A stretch of DNA of 64,000 bases. It comes from Flavobacteriaceae bacterium LYZ1037. Its GTDB lineage: Bacteria > Bacteroidota > Bacteroidia > Flavobacteriales > Flavobacteriaceae. Below, in pieces: positions 62,295 through 64,000 of this stretch. Made by a program: the position numbers and the translations under genes. Under the pieces are notes generated by a model that ran no database searches, had not been told where the DNA came from, and saw nothing but the letters and a program-made list of their open reading frames with translations. How positions within the stretch are numbered: position 1 is the first letter of the stretch; each line of letters begins with the position of its first letter. The DNA lies in assembly GCA_003144015.1 (NCBI GenBank), contig QFWS01000006.1, positions 62,001-126,000 of the forward strand. Reading direction: 5' to 3'.

Positions 62295-64000
62295 ATGAAG
62301 AAAGTATTCAAAATTATTGGAATTACTTTATTAACCATATTATTAATACTAATTATTATCCCTTTTGCTTTTCAATCTAAAATTAAAGAGATTGTAAAAC
62401 GAACGATTAACGAAAACCTCAATGCTCATGTAGAATTTAGAGATGTAAATTTAAGCTTTATACGAAGTTTCCCTCAAGCACAAGTAGATGTAAGCGACTT
62501 GGTAATTACCAATTTCGAGCCTTTTAAAGATGAAAAATTAGCGACAGCAAAATCCATTTCGCTTAACATGTCTATAAAAGAACTGTTTAAAAAAGCGAGC
62601 GATGGACCTATTGTTATTAACCAAATAAATTTAGATGAAGCACTAATTATACTTAAAACAAACAAAAGAGGCGAAACCAATTACGATATTTTTAAAGATA
62701 AAAACGAAAAAGAAAGTACTAACCAAAACTCTACAAATGGGTTTACCTTAGATGTTAAAGATTATTCTATAGATAATAGTGCTATTACCTATCTTGACGA
62801 GGGTTCTAACACAACATTTTATATTACCGAATTCAACCATTCTGGAAAAGGCAAGTTTTCTGAAACCACTTCTGAATTAGACACCAAAACAACAACCAGA
62901 GTTAGTTTACAAATAGATAGCACCAATTATTTAAGTAATAACGAACTAAAACTTGATGCTTTAATAGGTCTTGATTTAGAGAATAATAAATATACTTTTA
63001 AAGAAAATAAAGCTATTATCAATCTGTTACCAATAGAATTTCAAGGCTATGTGCAATTGCTTGAAGAAGGACAAGAAATCGATATTACGTTTGAAAATTT
63101 AGGATCCGATTTTAAAGATTTCTTAGCCGTAATCCCAAAAGCTTATTCAAAAAACATTGAAGAAGTTGAAACTACTGGAAATTTTAAATTAAAAGGAATG
63201 ATTAAAGGTTTAGCGTCTAATGAAACCATCCCGAATTTAGACATTCAAGTCACTTCAGATAATGCCTCATTTAAATATCCCGATTTGCCAAAACGTGTTG
63301 ATAACATTACAATCAATGCAGCTGTAAAAAACAACACTGGAAATGCTGCAGACACCTATATAAACATCCAAGCTTTAAATTTTAAAATTGATCAAGATGT
63401 CTTTAAATCGTCTGCAACCTTAAAAAACATTACAGAGAACATGTTAGTCAATGCAGATATAGATGGTGTTTTAAATCTAGCCAATTTAAGCAAAGCCTAC
63501 CCTATTCAATTAGAAAATGAATTAAATGGGATTCTAAAAGCAAAATTAAATACAGCTTTCGACATGAATGCAATTGAAACCAATGCTTATCAACGTATAA
63601 AAAACAATGGCTCAGCCTCCATTACAGATTTTACCTTTTCATCTGAAGATATGGTAAACCCTATTCATATTAAAAAAGCAAATATGACATTTAATCCAGG
63701 AACGGTTTCACTTAGTCAATTTGAAGCTATTACAGGTAAGAGTGATATAAATGTAAACGGAACCATTAATAATTTACTGGGTTTCTTATTTAGCGACAAC
63801 AAATTACAAGGGAATTTTAATGTCAATTCTAATCTTTTTATTCTTGAAGATTTTATGGTTGAAAATAAAACAGCATCCAATAACAATAAAACAACTTCTG
63901 AAAAAGAATCGTTAAAAATCCCTTCCTTTTTAGATTGTACCATTCAGGCTGATGCAAAAACAGTTGTTTATGATAATTTAAATTTAGAAAATGTTCAAGG
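62295..64000 (+). CDS. AsmA-family protein, 5' portion (cut by window edge)
   Basis: An ORF open from the ATG at 62295 to the window end (568 codons). An N-terminal membrane anchor (about 5-27) is followed by NAHVEFRDVNLSFIRSFPQAQVDVSDLVI, the start of the AsmA/chorein-like beta-groove fold, then long repetitive beta structure. AsmA proteins span the periplasm and are linked to lipid movement to the outer membrane. An Asn/Lys/Thr-rich stretch lies near 520-535. The C-terminus is missing only because the window ends. Confidence 0.85.
   Translation, partial: MKKVFKIIGITLLTILLILIIIPFAFQSKIKEIVKRTINENLNAHVEFRDVNLSFIRSFPQAQVDVSDLVITNFEPFKDEKLATAKSISLNMSIKELFKKASDGPIVINQINLDEALIILKTNKRGETNYDIFKDKNEKESTNQNSTNGFTLDVKDYSIDNSAITYLDEGSNTTFYITEFNHSGKGKFSETTSELDTKTTTRVSLQIDSTNYLSNNELKLDALIGLDLENNKYTFKENKAIINLLPIEFQGYVQLLEEGQEIDITFENLGSDFKDFLAVIPKAYSKNIEEVETTGNFKLKGMIKGLASNETIPNLDIQVTSDNASFKYPDLPKRVDNITINAAVKNNTGNAADTYINIQALNFKIDQDVFKSSATLKNITENMLVNADIDGVLNLANLSKAYPIQLENELNGILKAKLNTAFDMNAIETNAYQRIKNNGSASITDFTFSSEDMVNPIHIKKANMTFNPGTVSLSQFEAITGKSDINVNGTINNLLGFLFSDNKLQGNFNVNSNLFILEDFMVENKTASNNNKTTSEKESLKIPSFLDCTIQADAKTVVYDNLNLENVQ

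Overview
The window is a stretch of chromosome from a low-GC Bacteroidota, most likely a marine member of the Flavobacteriaceae. The evidence is the gene content (gldA, a T9SS-sorted protein, GLPGLI, DUF5686 and OMP beta-barrel families, a split metH, a folK-deoxynucleoside kinase fusion), the promoter form TAnnTTTG with an upstream TTG or TTTG, and the lack of strong Shine-Dalgarno sites. The genus cannot be told from the sequence. No prophage, insertion sequence, CRISPR array or defence island was seen. The novelty lies in regulatory RNA, small dispersed repeats and domain fusions within a mostly housekeeping region.

Layout. 1-3162 (minus strand): aromatic amino-acid operon, promoter - leader peptide - attenuator - pheA - aminotransferase - tyrA - aroF (cut by the window edge). 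3231-5970: gldA, then a DUF2807 lipoprotein and a PagL-like outer-membrane deacylase. 6005-13800 (minus): SAM-I riboswitch-led methionine operon metB-like - hom - metH N-terminal half - four-helix-bundle (IVP) gene - metH C-terminal half - metF. 13826-15283 (plus): metK behind a SAM-II-like riboswitch. 15284-15844: hairpins and tRNA-Tyr. 15845-21118 (minus): M28 peptidase, TonB-receptor-type beta-barrel protein and GLPGLI protein. 21295-25868: hypothetical secreted protein, deoxynucleoside kinase, membrane pyrophosphatase and soluble pyrophosphatase. 26170-33219: M1 peptidase, DUF5686 protein, pdhB and a T9SS cargo protein. 33265-37691: etfBA, bifunctional nuclease and CNT nucleoside transporter. 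37884-42349: thyA, two TonB-like proteins, membrane-anchored dihydrofolate reductase and a ClC channel. 42470-45806: FAD-dependent dehydrogenase, fabD, lspA and a small Cys protein. 45976-49442: galE, a DegT aminotransferase and kdtA. 49561-54807: Ala/Asp repeat lipoprotein, metallophosphoesterase, PPOX protein, cbpA-cbpM, NYN protein and ChaN-like protein. 54980-59771: tRNA-Leu, tRNA-Gly, mutS, DUF1573 protein and two methyltransferases. 59794-64000: GyrI-like protein, folK-dNK fusion, queuosine-precursor transporter and an AsmA-like protein cut by the right edge.

How they work together. Two amino-acid pathways are complete enough to read as circuits. The aromatic operon makes DAHP and prephenate and converts prephenate to Phe and Tyr; it is preceded by a Phe/Tyr-rich leader peptide and a terminator that can be disrupted by an alternative pairing. 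The methionine operon (homoserine to methionine, with folate and B12 enzymes) and metK (methionine to SAM) diverge from one intergenic region that carries two unrelated SAM riboswitch classes, one per strand. Nucleotide supply recurs as a theme (two deoxynucleoside kinases, nucleoside transporter, thyA, DHFR, folK). Five small palindromes headed by TGTCA (or CGTCA) are scattered through the window, one of them inside metH.
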